Shown: positions 17,115 through 26,777 of the stretch, one piece after another
Layout of the letters: every line of letters starts with the position of its first letter
Position numbering within the stretch: the stretch's first letter is position 1
Assembly (NCBI RefSeq): GCF_004135405.1
Contig: NZ_CP035491.1
Location: forward strand, 2,480,001 to 2,544,000
Source: Agromyces protaetiae
GTDB taxonomy: Bacteria; Actinomycetota; Actinomycetes; Actinomycetales; Microbacteriaceae
DNA: 64,000 nt
Direction: 5' to 3'
Made by a program: the position numbers and the translations under genes
The notes under the pieces: model-generated
Databases searched by the model: none
Told to the model about the DNA's origin: nothing
What the model saw: the letters and a program-made list of their open reading frames with translations, nothing else

Positions 17115-17680
17115 GCGGCGAGGCCTACGGGCCGCACGAGTTCGACGACGTGCCGACCGACGAGTCGAGCGAGTTCGCCGCGGTACCCGATGCCTTCCAG
17201 CGACTGTGGACGCCGCACCGGCTGGTCTACATCCAGCACGGGCAGCAGCCCGACGAGCACGCCTGCCCGTTCTGCCATGCCCCCGAGCTCTCCGACGAGC
17301 AGTCGCTCATCGTCGCGCGCGGCACGCACGCGTACGTGATCCTCAACCTGTACCCCTACAACAGCGGGCACCTGCTCGTCTGCCCGTACCGGCACATCGC
17401 GACGTACGACCAGGCGACGCCCGAAGAAGTCGCCGAGATCGGCGAGCTCACGCAGATCGCGATGCGGGTCGTGAAAGAGGTCTCGCACTGCGACGGCTTC
17501 AACATCGGGATGAACCAGGGCCGCATCGCCGGCGCCGGCATCGCCGAGCACTTGCACCAGCACATCGTGCCGCGGTGGGCACTCGATTCGAACTTCTTCC
17601 CGATCATCGCGGGCACGAAGGCGCTGCCGCGACTCCTCGGCGAGGTGCGGCAGGAGATCGCCGACGCCTGGCCGCGCTGA
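17111..17680 (+). CDS. HIT-family Ap4A phosphorylase-like protein
   Basis: This 189-residue HIT protein carries the HxHxH histidine triad (H147, H149, H151 in [11 protein letters not shown]) and a CPFC pair (C52, C55) that may bind metal. The thrS-HIT coupling and the HLHQH motif match M. tuberculosis Rv2613c, a diadenosine tetraphosphate (Ap4A) phosphorylase. Degrading Ap4A, a by-product of tRNA charging, makes sense beside a synthetase gene. The ATG overlaps the thrS stop as ATGA. In mycobacteria pgsA follows; here a terminator follows instead. Confidence 0.85.
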   Translation: MSGEAYGPHEFDDVPTDESSEFAAVPDAFQRLWTPHRLVYIQHGQQPDEHACPFCHAPELSDEQSLIVARGTHAYVILNLYPYNSGHLLVCPYRHIATYDQATPEEVAEIGELTQIAMRVVKEVSHCDGFNIGMNQGRIAGAGIAEHLHQHIVPRWALDSNFFPIIAGTKALPRLLGEVRQEIADAWPR

Positions 17681-17706
17681 GCGCGGCACAGCGAAGAACC
17701 GGCAAG

Positions 17707-17747
17707 ACGACGGATGCCTCGGGCAGCACACCCGAGGCATCCGTCGT
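17707..17747 (+). terminator. strong hairpin terminator of thrS-HIT, built from two copies of the GGATGCCTC motif
   Basis: A 17-bp perfect stem starts ACGACGGATGCCTCGGG, has a 7-nt loop, and its right arm ends in GTCGT followed by GTTGTT. Both arms contain the window-wide motif (17712-17720 and 17734-17742). It also lies 20 bp past the end of pdxY on the other strand and could act in both directions. Confidence 0.85.
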
Positions 17748-17767
17748 GTTGTTCGACGAAGACCGGG

Positions 17768-18618
17768 TCAGCGCACCTGCTCGACGGTGAACTGCATGCG
17801 CGGGTGCGCGTAGAACTCCTGTGACTCGACGAGCTGCAGCTCGCGCTCGCCCGACTCGTGGGTGCGGTTCAGAAGATCCCAGACGCTCGACGTCGTGCGT
17901 GCGAGCGCGTCGGCGGCGGACCCCGACGAGCGGTAGTGCGCCGAGAAGAGCGCCGCCGTGACATCCCCGAGCCGTTGGCCTTGAGCGGGAGCCGGGGCGT
18001 CTGCACGATCCATGCCCCGGCGTCGTCGACGGCGAGCATCTCGATCGTGCCTTCGGGCGCATCGGGCCGTTCGACGCTCGTGACGAGCACGGTCGTGGGG
18101 CCGGTCGCGCGGATGAGGTCGACTGACTCGAGCGTCGATTCGAGCGAGTGCGGGTCGGTGTCGGTCAGGAAGCCGAGCTCGAACTGGTTCGGCGTGATGA
18201 GATCGGCGGCGGGGACCACACGGTCACGCAGCAGGATCGGGATCGCGGGCGCCACGAAGCATCCGGATTTCGCGTTGCCCATGACCGGGTCGCACGCGTA
18301 CACGGCCGACGGGTTGACGGCCTTGATGCGCGCGACGGCGTCGAGGATGACGTCGGCGATGCCTTCGCCGCCCTGATACCCCGACAGGATGACGTCGATC
18401 TGCGGGAACACGCCGCGCTCCTCGATACCCGTGATGACGTCGCGGACGTCGTCGGGGGAGATGAGCGGACCCCGCCACGCGCCGTAGCCGGTGTGGTTCG
18501 AGAAGTTGACCGTGTAGACGGGCAGCACCTCGACGCCGATGCGCTGGAGGGGGAAGACGGCTGCGGAGTTGCCGACGTGGCCGTACGCGACCGCCGACTG
18601 GATGGAGAGGACCTTCAC
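17768..18618 (-). pseudogene. pdxY: pyridoxal kinase, frameshifted as read
   Basis: PdxY phosphorylates pyridoxal to PLP. From GTG 18618 the frame reads VKVLSIQSAVAYGHVGNSAA and continues with family signatures (DPVMGN, LITPNQFELG) to PLKANGSG, where it shifts. The true C-terminus, DVTAALFSAHY to EQVR, continues in another frame. One base is missing in the CCCC run at 17965-17968 (GGGG on the coding strand), within the catalytic GSGD/GTGD motif. The corrected length is 283 residues, normal for PdxY. The cause may be a sequencing error, since other genes here show the same type of defect, or real loss. It lies 7 bp after the PdxR-type regulator. Confidence 0.85.
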
Positions 18619-18625
18619 TCGTCGA

Positions 18626-19966
18626 TCATCCCACCTCGGGCTGGACGAGCCGTCCGCCGGCGGCCCGCACGGCCGCGGCGATGTCGGCGGCGAGCCGGTC
18701 GGCGTCGGGCTCGGAGAGGTCGTGCACCGTGAGCCGCAGACGGCTCGCGGCTGGGGAGTCGGCGATCGCGAACGCATCGCCCGGGCGCGCGAGCCACCCG
18801 CGCCGCATGAGCTGCTCGGAGACGTCTCGGGCAGGCACGGGAAGCGGCACCCAGAGGTTGAGTCCGTCGCCGGCGGACGTCGGGACGCCGAGCGCGGAGA
18901 GGCGGGCTGCGAAGGCGTCGTTGCGTTCGCCGTAGTGGGCCTTCGCGGCCGCGATGCCCGCGAGCACGCCGGGGTCGGTCACGAGTGCGAGCACGAGCCG
19001 CTGCAACAGGTGGCTCACCCACGTCGTGCCGGGGGTGAGGCGCATGGCGAGCCGGTCTGCGGTGTCGGGGTCGGAGGCCGTGACGGCGAGGCACATGTCG
19101 GGGCCGAGGAACTTCGACACCGAGCGGACGAGCGCCCACCGTTTGTGGTCGGGGCCGATGAGGGAGTGGAACGGTTCGCGCGACAGCATCGAGAAGTGGT
19201 CGTCTTCGATGACGAGCACATACGGATGCTCCGCCAACACGCCGCGGAGCGCCGCGGCCCGCTCGTCCGAGAGGCTCGCTCCCGTCGGGTTCTGCGCGCG
19301 CGGCGTCGAGACGACCGCCCGCACGCCCTGCTCGAGCGCGGATCGGAGACCTTCGACGGTCATGCCCTCGTCATCGACGGGCACGGGCACCGCGCGGTAG
19401 CCGCCGACGTTGACGGTGTGGATGCTCGTGAGGAAGCACGGGTCTTCGAGGGCGACGGCGTCGTCGCGCACGAGCGCTTGCGCGAGGAGACGCTCGACGG
19501 CGTCGGCTGCGCCGCTCGTGATCGTGAGGCGGAGGTCGGCCGGTGCGAGGTCGCCCCGCAGCCACTCGTCGGCCCACGATTCGAGGCCGGGATCGATGAC
19601 GGGCTCACCGTAGAGCACGGGCCGGCCGGCCATGCGGGTGAGCGCCGCGGAGGGATCGGGTATGAGTTCGGGGTCGGGGTTGCCCGTCGCGACATCCCGC
19701 AGCACGCTGTCGGCCGCGAAGCCTTCTTGTGCGACCGGCGCACGATCGGCGACGTGCGTGCCGCCGCGCCCGCGCGTGACGACGACACCGGCCTGGGTGA
19801 GTTGGCGGTAGGCGGCGACGGCGGTGTTGCGGTTGACGCCGAGCCTGTCGGCGAGCGCGCGCACCGGGGGGAGGGCGTCGCCCGGACGAAGGGTGCCGCG
19901 CTCGACGAGTTCGCGAATGCTCGCGGCGATGTCGGTGGCGGCTCGGCCTGAGATCTGGAGGGTCAC
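18626..19966 (-). CDS. pdxR: MocR/PdxR-type regulator (GntR HTH + aminotransferase domain)
   Basis: This 446-residue regulator has an N-terminal GntR winged helix (1-75; [39 protein letters not shown]) and a C-terminal fold-type I aminotransferase domain with the PLP lysine in SVSKFLGPD. PdxR proteins sense PLP and activate pdxST. It is transcribed divergently from pdxST and upstream of pdxY, which supports that role. The start is GTG 19966; a GTG 5 bp further up is out of frame. The symbol is inferred from architecture and context. Confidence 0.85.
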   Translation of the reverse strand: MTLQISGRAATDIAASIRELVERGTLRPGDALPPVRALADRLGVNRNTAVAAYRQLTQAGVVVTRGRGGTHVADRAPVAQEGFAADSVLRDVATGNPDPELIPDPSAALTRMAGRPVLYGEPVIDPGLESWADEWLRGDLAPADLRLTITSGAADAVERLLAQALVRDDAVALEDPCFLTSIHTVNVGGYRAVPVPVDDEGMTVEGLRSALEQGVRAVVSTPRAQNPTGASLSDERAAALRGVLAEHPYVLVIEDDHFSMLSREPFHSLIGPDHKRWALVRSVSKFLGPDMCLAVTASDPDTADRLAMRLTPGTTWVSHLLQRLVLALVTDPGVLAGIAAAKAHYGERNDAFAARLSALGVPTSAGDGLNLWVPLPVPARDVSEQLMRRGWLARPGDAFAIADSPAASRLRLTVHDLSEPDADRLAADIAAAVRAAGGRLVQPEVG

Positions 19967-20014
19967 GTCACGTTTCCGTCGCTGTTCGAGGGGCGGTCGA
20001 GACCATGCTACCTT

Positions 20015-20028
20015 TTGGCCTAGGTCAA
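20015..20028. promoter_or_regulatory. probable PdxR operator between pdxR and pdxS
   Basis: TTGGCCTAGGTCAA is an inverted repeat with one mismatched pair, centred on CCTAGG in the 130-bp divergent region. The TGGCCTA core resembles the repeats bound by actinobacterial PdxR, as I recall them. Confidence 0.45.
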
Positions 20029-20096
20029 GCAATCGCATTGTCCGCGAGTCCGCATTCCGCGTGAGCGCATCCACGTCTTCGAAGGGAACCACACAC

Positions 20097-20987
20097 ATGA
20101 GCACTGCCGAGACCGGCTCGAGCCGGGTCAAGCGCGGCCTCGCCGAGATGCTCAAGGGCGGCGTCATCATGGACGTCGTCACGCCCGAGCAGGCCCGCAT
20201 CGCCGAAGATGCCGGCGCCGTCGCCGTCATGGCCCTCGAGCGCGTCCCCGCCGACATCCGCGCCCAGGGCGGCGTCGCCCGCATGAGCGACCCCGACCTC
20301 ATCGAGGCGATCATCGCCGAGGTCTCGATCCCCGTCATGGCGAAGGCCCGCATCGGCCACTTCGTCGAGGCGCAGGTGCTGCAGGCCCTCGACGTCGACT
20401 ACATCGACGAGTCCGAGGTGCTCTCGCCCGCCGACTTCGTCAACCACATCGACAAGTGGGCGTTCAACACGCCGTTCGTCTGCGGTGCCACGAACCTCGG
20501 CGAAGCCCTCCGACGCATCAACGAGGGCGCCGCGATGATCCGGTCCAAGGGCGAAGCCGGCACGGGCGACGTCTCCGAGGCGACCAAGCACATCCGCAAG
20601 ATCACGGCCGAGATCAACCAGCTGAAGTCGATGACGAAAGACGAGCTCTACGTCGCCGCGAAGGAGCTGCAGGCGCCGTACGACCTCGTCGTCGAGGTCG
20701 CCGAGACGGGCAAGCTCCCCGTCGTGCTCTTCACCGCAGGCGGCGTCGCGACGCCAGCCGACGCCGCGATGATGATGCAGCTCGGCGCCGACGGCGTGTT
20801 CGTCGGCTCGGGCATATTCAAGTCGGGCAACCCCGAGAAGCGCGCCGCCGCGGTCGTCAAGGCGACGACCTTCTACGACGACCCGTCGGTCGTCGCCGAG
20901 GTCTCGCGCGGTCTCGGCGAGGCCATGGTCGGCATCAACGTCGCCGATCTCGCGGCGCCGCACCGACTCGCCGAGCGCGGCTGGTGA
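20097..20987 (+). CDS. pdxS: pyridoxal 5'-phosphate synthase, PdxS subunit
   Basis: PdxS makes PLP from ribose 5-phosphate, glyceraldehyde 3-phosphate and ammonia supplied by PdxT; it forms the dodecameric core. It has 296 residues. The imine-forming lysines are K83 (MAKARIGH) and K151 (RSKGEAGTG), and D26 is in the IMDVV strand. The ATG at 20097 follows GAAGGG. Its stop overlaps the pdxT start by 4 bp, so the two subunits are translationally coupled. Confidence 0.97.
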   Translation: MSTAETGSSRVKRGLAEMLKGGVIMDVVTPEQARIAEDAGAVAVMALERVPADIRAQGGVARMSDPDLIEAIIAEVSIPVMAKARIGHFVEAQVLQALDVDYIDESEVLSPADFVNHIDKWAFNTPFVCGATNLGEALRRINEGAAMIRSKGEAGTGDVSEATKHIRKITAEINQLKSMTKDELYVAAKELQAPYDLVVEVAETGKLPVVLFTAGGVATPADAAMMMQLGADGVFVGSGIFKSGNPEKRAAAVVKATTFYDDPSVVAEVSRGLGEAMVGINVADLAAPHRLAERGW

Positions 20988-21628
20988 CGACGAACCTCCG
21001 GAGCGAGTCGCTCGACGCGGGGGCGGGCTCTGCCGGCCCCCGCGTCGGCGTGCTCGCGCTCCAGGGAGATTTCCGCGAGCACGCGCGAGTGCTGGCAGGG
21101 CTCGGGGCGGATGTCTCGCTGATCCGCCGTCCCGAAGAGCTCGAGACCGTCGACGGCCTCGTGATCCCCGGCGGCGAGTCGACCGTCATGGACAAGCTCG
21201 CTCGCGCCTACGGGCTCGCCGAGCCGCTCAAGGCGGCGATCGCCGCGGGGCTCCCGGTCTACGGCACGTGCGCGGGGCTCATCATGCTCGCCGACACCGT
21301 GCTCGACGCGATCGAGGGGCAACAGTCGTTCGGAGGCCTCGACGTCGTCGTCCGGCGCAACGCCTTCGGCTCGCAGAACCAGTCGTTCGAGACCGACCTC
21401 GACGTCCCCGCCCTCGGTGAAGCGCCCGTGCACGCGGTCTTCATCCGCGGCCCGGTCGTCGAGTCGGTCGGCGACTCCGCGACGGCGCTCGCGACGCTCG
21501 ACGACGGGCGCGTCGTCGCGGTCGAGCAGGGCAATCTCCTCGGCACGAGCTTCCACCCCGAGATCGACGGTGAGACCCGCTTCCACGAGTACTTCCTCGA
21601 CAAGGTGCGAGTGCGCGCGGCGCGTTGA
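20984..21628 (+). CDS. pdxT: pyridoxal 5'-phosphate synthase glutaminase subunit PdxT
   Basis: PdxT is a class I glutamine amidotransferase that feeds ammonia to PdxS. It has 214 residues. The catalytic triad is C96 (YGTCAGL), H191 and E193 (SFHPEID). GTG at 20984 overlaps the pdxS stop (GTGA). This start adds about 20 residues before the usual beginning (VGVLALQG), so the real start could be slightly downstream, although the overlap favours the one given. Confidence 0.96.
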   Translation: MTTNLRSESLDAGAGSAGPRVGVLALQGDFREHARVLAGLGADVSLIRRPEELETVDGLVIPGGESTVMDKLARAYGLAEPLKAAIAAGLPVYGTCAGLIMLADTVLDAIEGQQSFGGLDVVVRRNAFGSQNQSFETDLDVPALGEAPVHAVFIRGPVVESVGDSATALATLDDGRVVAVEQGNLLGTSFHPEIDGETRFHEYFLDKVRVRAAR

Positions 21629-21656
21629 GCGGGATCCGGATGTCTCCGGCCGGGCC

Positions 21657-21662
21657 TAGCAT
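21657..21662 (+). promoter_or_regulatory. -10 element of a leaderless promoter (DUF1697 gene)
   Basis: TAGCAT is followed by six bases and the ATG at 21669. This is the same geometry as at 11779 and 45923. Confidence 0.5.
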
Positions 21663-21668
21663 CGCACC

Positions 21669-22216
21669 ATGACCCGGTTCATCGCGCTCCTTCGGGCGTC
21701 AACGTCGGCGGCATCACCATCCGCTCGGCCGATCTGCGCGAATGCTTCGAAGCACTCGGCTTCGGAGGTGTGCGCACGGTGCTCGCGAGCGGGAACGTCG
21801 TCTTCGAGGCATCCGGGTTCGAAGCGACGGATGCCTCGCACGCGAGCCGCTTGTCGGAGCTGAAAACGCGCATCGAGCGCGCACTCGGCGAACGGTTCGG
21901 GTACGACGCGTGGATCGTGCTCACGACGACCGACCACGTCCGCGCGGTGATCGACGCGTTCCCGTTCGACGCGGGCGACGACACGCGCCAGCCGTGGGTG
22001 GTCTTCGCTTCGGGGTCCGACGTGCTCGACGAACTCGCCGGAGCCGAGGGCCTCGACCCGGCGACCGACCCGATCGCGCGCGGCGACGGCGTCGTGTACT
22101 GGAACCCGGTGAAGGGCACGACGACCGACACCCCCTTCGCGAAACTGCTCGCGAAGGCGCGGTTCAAGCCGACGACGACCAATCGCAATCTGCGCACGCT
22201 GCAGAAACTCGTGTGA
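21669..22216 (+). pseudogene. DUF1697 family protein, frameshifted as read
   Basis: This is a conserved protein of unknown function (182 residues when corrected). Translation from ATG 21669 gives MTRFIALLR, then shifts; the expected GVNVGGITIRSADLRECFEA continues in another frame and joins the long open segment VRTVLASGNVVFEAS through to LQKLV. One G is missing in the GGG run at about 21694-21696. The N-terminal FIALLRGVNVGG and the ASGNVVF strand are DUF1697 hallmarks. A single homopolymer deletion makes a sequence error likely. Confidence 0.8.
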
Positions 22217-22294
22217 TCGGCCCGGGGCTGGCACTGAGCCGATCGCCGGGGCGCCCCGAGGCGTCGGTGAGAGACATCCGGTTGGCTCTTCGTC

Positions 22295-23062
22295 ATGACC
22301 ACTCGACTTCCCAGCACCGGTGCCGCGCCGTTCGAAGCGCCCGCCGCAACCTGCCGCAGCGACGAGGTCGTCGTCGTGCACCGTCTCTTCAAGCGGCTCT
22401 TCGCCGACGCGCCCGACATCGTCCGCGGGGTCGAGGTCGGCGACACCGTGCGGGCGAAGCGCGTCGCCAAGCACCTCCACGGCATCACGAAGCTGCTCCA
22501 CGTGCACCACCGCACCGAAGACGCCTACTTCTGGGACACGATGACCGACCGGACGCCGTCGTGCGGGCTGCACGTCGCCCTCATGCGGACACAGCACGAA
22601 CGCGTGTCCGACCTCCTCGACGTGGTCGACGAGCGCATCGACGAATGGACGCCCGACGCCGACCTCGCGAGCGCCGAACGGCTCGCCCTCGAACTCGAAG
22701 AGGTCAACCAGCTCCTCCTCGTGCACCTCGCCGACGAGGAGCGCGAGGCGTTCCCGATCCTCGACGAGATCCTCACCGACGCCGAGTGGGACCGCGTGCA
22801 CCGCAAGGCGCAGGGCCACCTGCCGCCCCTGCCGCTCTTCGTCCTCGTGGGGTTCATGCTCGAGAGCGTGCCGCCGGCTGAGCGCGACCACTGGTTCGCA
22901 ACGCAGATGCCCGCGCCTATCCGGGTCGCATACCGAGCCGTCGGACGCAAGCAGTACGAGCACGCCCTCGCCGGACTGTTCCCCGAGCGAGCGCAGCGCA
23001 CGCGCCGCTCGACACCGCGCCCGCCACGAGGCATCCGGCCGCTCACGCCGCGGACCGCGTAA
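22295..23062 (+). CDS. hemerythrin-domain protein
   Basis: This 255-residue soluble protein has a hemerythrin HHE-type four-helix region (about 20-160). Candidate iron ligands are H in VVVHRLFKRLF, HLHGITKLLHVHHRTED, TQHERV and LVHLADEERE. Such proteins bind a di-iron centre and can sense or store O2 or NO. The C-terminus (about 235-255) is Arg/Pro-rich and probably disordered. It starts 16 bp after a GAGACATCC motif copy. Partner and ligand are unknown. Confidence 0.75.
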   Translation: MTTRLPSTGAAPFEAPAATCRSDEVVVVHRLFKRLFADAPDIVRGVEVGDTVRAKRVAKHLHGITKLLHVHHRTEDAYFWDTMTDRTPSCGLHVALMRTQHERVSDLLDVVDERIDEWTPDADLASAERLALELEEVNQLLLVHLADEEREAFPILDEILTDAEWDRVHRKAQGHLPPLPLFVLVGFMLESVPPAERDHWFATQMPAPIRVAYRAVGRKQYEHALAGLFPERAQRTRRSTPRPPRGIRPLTPRTA

Positions 23063-23111
23063 GGGGGCGACGTCCCGCGCGGCCCACCGAGGCGTGGGCT
23101 CGCCGCTGTTC

Positions 23112-23117
23112 TAGAAT
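23112..23117 (+). promoter_or_regulatory. -10 element upstream of yebC-ruvCAB
   Basis: TAGAAT is the best -10 match before yebC, giving a leader of about 45 nt. I see no actinobacterial LexA box beside it. Confidence 0.45.
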
Positions 23118-23164
23118 GGTGTGTCGGCGGGCGCACCCGCCGCGAAGCGGATTTCAGGAGCAGC

Positions 23165-23920
23165 ATGTCCGGGCATTCCAAGTGGGCGACGACCAAGCAC
23201 AAGAAGGCCGTCATCGACGGTCGCCGTGCGAAGTCCTTCGCGAAGCTCATCAAGAACATCGAAGTCGCAGCCAAGATGGGCGGCGCCGACCTCAACGGCA
23301 ACCCGACCCTGTACGACGCCGTGCAGAAGGCCAAGAAGACCTCGGTGCCGAACGACAACATCGACCGCGCCATCAAGCGCGGGGCAGGCATCGGCGGCGA
23401 GGCCGTCGAGTACCAGTCGATCACCTACGAGGCCTACGGCCCGTCGGGTGTGGCCCTCATGGTCGAGGTGCTGACCGACAACAAGAACCGCGCCGCCGCC
23501 GAGGTGCGCACGGGCCTCAGCCGCAACGGCGGCACGCTCGCCGACCCCGGTTCGGTCGCCTACAACTTCAGCCGCAAGGGCGTCATCGTCGTCTCGGGCG
23601 AGGGCACGACCGAGGACGACGTCATGCTCGCCGCGCTCGACGCCGGTGCCGAAGAGATCGAGCCGCACGCCCAGGGCTTCGAGGTCATCACCGACCCGTC
23701 GCAGCTCGTCGAGGTGCGCAAGGCCCTGCAGGAGGCGGGCCTCGACTACGAGTCGGCCGACATCGAGTTCGTGCCGAACCTCAAGGTCGAGATCGACGCA
23801 GACACGGCCCGCAAGGTGTTCCGTCTCATCGACGCGCTCGAAGACTCCGACGACGTGCAGAACGTCTACAGCAACTTCGACCTGACCGCCGAGGTCCAGG
23901 CCGAGCTCGAGGCGGAGTAG
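23165..23920 (+). CDS. yebC: YebC/PmpR-family protein (TACO1-like)
   Basis: This is a widespread regulator family, 251 residues. Members act as DNA-binding regulators and, in recent work on homologues, as ribosome-associated factors that help translation of proline-rich stretches. The N-terminal signature [20 protein letters not shown] is intact, followed by three alpha/beta domains with no frame break. ATG with an AGGAG site (23156-23160). yebC directly before ruvC is a standard actinobacterial order. Confidence 0.95.
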   Translation: MSGHSKWATTKHKKAVIDGRRAKSFAKLIKNIEVAAKMGGADLNGNPTLYDAVQKAKKTSVPNDNIDRAIKRGAGIGGEAVEYQSITYEAYGPSGVALMVEVLTDNKNRAAAEVRTGLSRNGGTLADPGSVAYNFSRKGVIVVSGEGTTEDDVMLAALDAGAEEIEPHAQGFEVITDPSQLVEVRKALQEAGLDYESADIEFVPNLKVEIDADTARKVFRLIDALEDSDDVQNVYSNFDLTAEVQAELEAE

Positions 23921-23930
23921 GCCCGTCGCC

Positions 23931-24569
23931 GTGCGTGTGCTCGGCGTCGACCCGGGCCTCACGCGCTGCGGTGTGGGCGTCGTCGACGTCGAGCCCGACC
24001 GGCGTGCGCGCCTCGTCGACGTCGTCGTGCTGCGGTCACCTGCCGATCTGTCGATCGAGAAGCGGCTCGCGCGCATCGCCGACGGACTCGAGGCGGTCTT
24101 CGACGAGCACCGTCCGCAGGCGGTCGCACTCGAGCGCGTCTTCGCACGGTCGGATGTCTCGACGATCATGGGAACCGCGCAGATCTCGGGCGTCGCGATG
24201 CTCATCGCGGCCCGCCGCGCACTCCCTGTCGCGCTGCACACGCCCAGTGAGGTGAAGGCCTCCATCACCGGGTACGGCCGCGCCGACAAGAAGCAGGTCG
24301 GGGCGATGGTCGCGCGGATCCTCGGTCTCGAGGAGGTTCCGAAGCCCGCGGATGCCGCGGACGCCCTCGCCCTCGCGATCTGCCACGCGTGGCGCACCGG
24401 GGGAGTCGCGGGCGAAGCGGCGCGAGAAGCGGCGCTCGGCGCGGCCGCGTCGGCGGCAGCGGGGAGAACTGCGGCGGATGTCTCGGACCTCACGCCTGCG
24501 CAGCGTGCATGGATCGCCGCCGAGCGCTCCGCGGCCGTGTCGGGGGCCGCCCGTAGGCTGAAGCCGTGA
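23931..24569 (+). CDS. ruvC: Holliday junction endodeoxyribonuclease RuvC
   Basis: RuvC cuts Holliday junctions symmetrically. It has 212 residues. The four acidic catalytic residues line up with E. coli D7, E66, D138 and D141: D7 ([10 protein letters not shown]), E68 (ALERVF), D141 and D144 ([12 protein letters not shown]). The Ala-rich C-terminal tail of about 45 residues is longer than in E. coli. It starts with GTG and overlaps ruvA by 4 bp. Confidence 0.96.
   Translation: MRVLGVDPGLTRCGVGVVDVEPDRRARLVDVVVLRSPADLSIEKRLARIADGLEAVFDEHRPQAVALERVFARSDVSTIMGTAQISGVAMLIAARRALPVALHTPSEVKASITGYGRADKKQVGAMVARILGLEEVPKPADAADALALAICHAWRTGGVAGEAAREAALGAAASAAAGRTAADVSDLTPAQRAWIAAERSAAVSGAARRLKP
24554..24559 (+). 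promoter_or_regulatory. possible internal -10 for a leaderless ruvA transcript
   Basis: TAGGCT lies inside the ruvC 3' end, exactly six bases before the ruvA GTG. It is the same geometry as other leaderless starts in the window, but it is within coding sequence, so it could be chance. Confidence 0.3.
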
Positions 24570-25210
24570 TCTCCTCTCTTCGCGGCCGGGTGCTCCAGGC
24601 GGCCGGCGGTTCCGTCGTCCTCGAGGTCGGCGGAGTCGGCTTCCACGTCCATACGACCCCTGCGCTCGCCCTTGCGAGCCGTGTCGGCGAAGAGGCGGCG
24701 GTGCACACCTCGCTCATCGTGCGCGAAGACGCGCTCACCCTGTTCGGGTTCTCGACGCGAGACGAGCTCGACGTGTTCGAACTGCTCATCGGCGTCACAG
24801 GCGTCGGCCCGAAGTCAGCCCTCGGCGTGCTGTCCGCACTCTCGCCCGAGCAGGTGGCACTCGCGGTCGAGCACGACGACGATGCGGCGTTCCGCAAGGT
24901 GTCGGGCATCGGGCCGAAGACGGCGAAGCTCATCACGGTGTCGCTCGCGGGCAAGCTGCGCGCGGTCGTACCCGTGAACGTGGGAGGCGGCGCCGGCGCA
25001 AGTGTCGGGCTGCCGGTCGTGGCCGGTGGAGCGGCAGACCACGTGCTCGCCGCGCTCACCGGTCTCGGGTGGTCCGAGCGCGTCGCTGCCGAGGCCGTCG
25101 AGGCCACGGTGGCCGAGGCATCCGACGCCGACGCCGCGTCGGTGCCCGCGCTCCTCCGGCTCACGCTCTCGCGACTCGGGCCTGCGCAGCACGCCGGGAG
25201 GGCGCGTTGA
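24566..25210 (+). CDS. ruvA: Holliday junction branch migration protein RuvA
   Basis: RuvA binds the four-way junction and loads RuvB. It has 214 residues. The N-terminal OB fold ([17 protein letters not shown]), the two helix-hairpin-helix motifs ([17 protein letters not shown] and [12 protein letters not shown]) and the C-terminal RuvB-contact domain are all present, with a Gly/Ala-rich linker between. GTG start overlapping ruvC; the stop TGA overlaps the ruvB TTG. Confidence 0.96.
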   Translation: MISSLRGRVLQAAGGSVVLEVGGVGFHVHTTPALALASRVGEEAAVHTSLIVREDALTLFGFSTRDELDVFELLIGVTGVGPKSALGVLSALSPEQVALAVEHDDDAAFRKVSGIGPKTAKLITVSLAGKLRAVVPVNVGGGAGASVGLPVVAGGAADHVLAALTGLGWSERVAAEAVEATVAEASDADAASVPALLRLTLSRLGPAQHAGRAR

Positions 25211-26262
25211 GCGACGCCGACCTCGACCTCACCGATCCCGTCCTGCAGAACGAGGCCGAGCTCGCCTTCGAGGGTGCGCTCCGGCCGAAGAGCCTGCAGG
25301 AGTTCGTCGGACAGACGCGCGTTCGGGGGCAGCTACAGCTGCTTCTGACGGCGGCTGCCCTCCAGCAGCGCACGCCCGACCACATCCTGCTCGCCGGCCC
25401 GCCCGGGCTCGGCAAGACGACGCTCGCGATGATCGTCGCGCACGAGGGCGGCAGGCCGCTCCGCATGTCGAGCGGTCCGGCCATCCAGCACGCGGGCGAC
25501 CTCGCGGCGATCCTCTCGTCGCTCGTGCCCGGCGAAGTGCTCTTCATCGACGAGATCCATCGCATGGCCCGCTCGGCGGAAGAGATGCTGTACCTCGCGA
25601 TGGAAGACTTCCGCATCGACATCATGGTCGGCAAGGGCGCGGGTGCGACATCCGTACCACTCGATCTCGCGCCGTTCACGCTCGTCGGCGCGACGACTCG
25701 TGCAGGGCTCCTGCCCAATCCGTTGCGCGACCGGTTCGGGTTCACCGCGCACCTCGAGTTCTACGACGAGTCCGAGCTCGAACAGGTCCTCGCGCGCGCG
25801 GCAACCATGTTGGGCTTGCCGATCGACGGCGAGGCCCTTGCCGAGATCGCCGGCCGCTGCCGCGGCACTCCGCGCATCGCGAACCGCCTGCTGCGCCGCG
25901 TGCGCGACTACGCGCTCGTCCACGGCGGAGGCGCGAGCGTCGACGCCGTCCGCGCGGCGCTCGACCTCTACGACGTCGACGCGCTGGGGCTCGACCGACT
26001 CGACCGCGCGGTCATGGAGACGATCCTCACGCGCTTCGGCGGCGGCCCCGTGGGGCTCAACACGCTCGCCGTGTCGGTCGGTGAAGAGGCCGAGACGATC
26101 GAAGCCGTCGTCGAGCCGTTCCTCGTGCGCATCGGGCTTGTGACCCGCACGCCGCGGGGCCGAGTCGCGACGCCCGCGGCGTGGCGGCATTTCGGGCTGG
26201 TCGAGGGCGCCCGCGACGGTAGCGCGCATGGCGGAGCGACCCTCCCGATCGATGACCTATAA
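25207..26262 (+). CDS. ruvB: Holliday junction branch migration helicase RuvB
   Basis: This AAA+ motor drives branch migration with RuvA. It has 351 residues. Walker [10 protein letters not shown] (64-72), Walker [10 protein letters not shown], sensor 1 GATTRAG and the Arg finger region LRDRFG are present, followed by a C-terminal winged helix. I chose TTG 25207 because it overlaps the ruvA stop as TTGA and gives the family's N-terminal length; GTG codons further up would extend the protein through ruvA. Confidence 0.95.
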   Translation: MSDADLDLTDPVLQNEAELAFEGALRPKSLQEFVGQTRVRGQLQLLLTAAALQQRTPDHILLAGPPGLGKTTLAMIVAHEGGRPLRMSSGPAIQHAGDLAAILSSLVPGEVLFIDEIHRMARSAEEMLYLAMEDFRIDIMVGKGAGATSVPLDLAPFTLVGATTRAGLLPNPLRDRFGFTAHLEFYDESELEQVLARAATMLGLPIDGEALAEIAGRCRGTPRIANRLLRRVRDYALVHGGGASVDAVRAALDLYDVDALGLDRLDRAVMETILTRFGGGPVGLNTLAVSVGEEAETIEAVVEPFLVRIGLVTRTPRGRVATPAAWRHFGLVEGARDGSAHGGATLPIDDL

Positions 26263-26263
26263 T
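26258..26263 (+). promoter_or_regulatory. consensus -10 for yajC-secDF overlapping the ruvB stop
   Basis: TATAAT is a perfect -10 hexamer and includes the ruvB TAA stop (26260-26262). The leader to yajC is about 60 nt. No good -35 is seen. Confidence 0.55.
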
Positions 26264-26329
26264 CCAAGAAGGCTTCGGCCGACCCCCCACGACTTCGTGC
26301 GTTGAACGCACTCGGAAGGTTGTCCTCTC

Positions 26330-26713
26330 ATGGCATTCGGCCCCTTTGAAATCATCCTGCTCGTCGTTCTGGCGGCGCTGGTGTTCTTCATGTTCCGCAA
26401 CTCGCGCAAGCGTCAGGCCGAGGCGCGTGAGCTGCAGGCCAAGGTGGTTCCGGGTGCGAAGGTCATGACCAATTTCGGGCTCTTCGGCACGATCGAGTCG
26501 ATCGACGACGAAGAGAACCGCGTCGAGCTCGAGGTGGCTCCCGGCACGGTCGTGACGGTGCACCGCCAGACGGTCGCGCGAGTGATCGAGCCTGCGCTCG
26601 TGCCGGCCGTCGACGAGACCGCCGACGAGGTGGCGAGCGAGCCCGAGTTCGGCGAGCGCATCGACACGACTCCGACCGACGAGACGCCCGACACGAAGAA
26701 GTCGGAAGACTAA
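26330..26713 (+). CDS. yajC: preprotein translocase subunit YajC
   Basis: YajC is a small accessory protein of the SecDF complex, 127 residues. A single N-terminal membrane helix (about 7-23, FEIILLVVLAALVFFMF) is followed by a basic stretch and the conserved VVPGAKVMTNFGLFGTIESI core, then an acidic Thr-rich tail. It sits directly before secD, as is usual. Confidence 0.94.
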   Translation: MAFGPFEIILLVVLAALVFFMFRNSRKRQAEARELQAKVVPGAKVMTNFGLFGTIESIDDEENRVELEVAPGTVVTVHRQTVARVIEPALVPAVDETADEVASEPEFGERIDTTPTDETPDTKKSED

Positions 26714-26777
26714 GAACCTCCCCCCAAGGCTCTGTTCGCGCGACGACGCGCGAACACCTGCAGAGAAAGCACACAAC

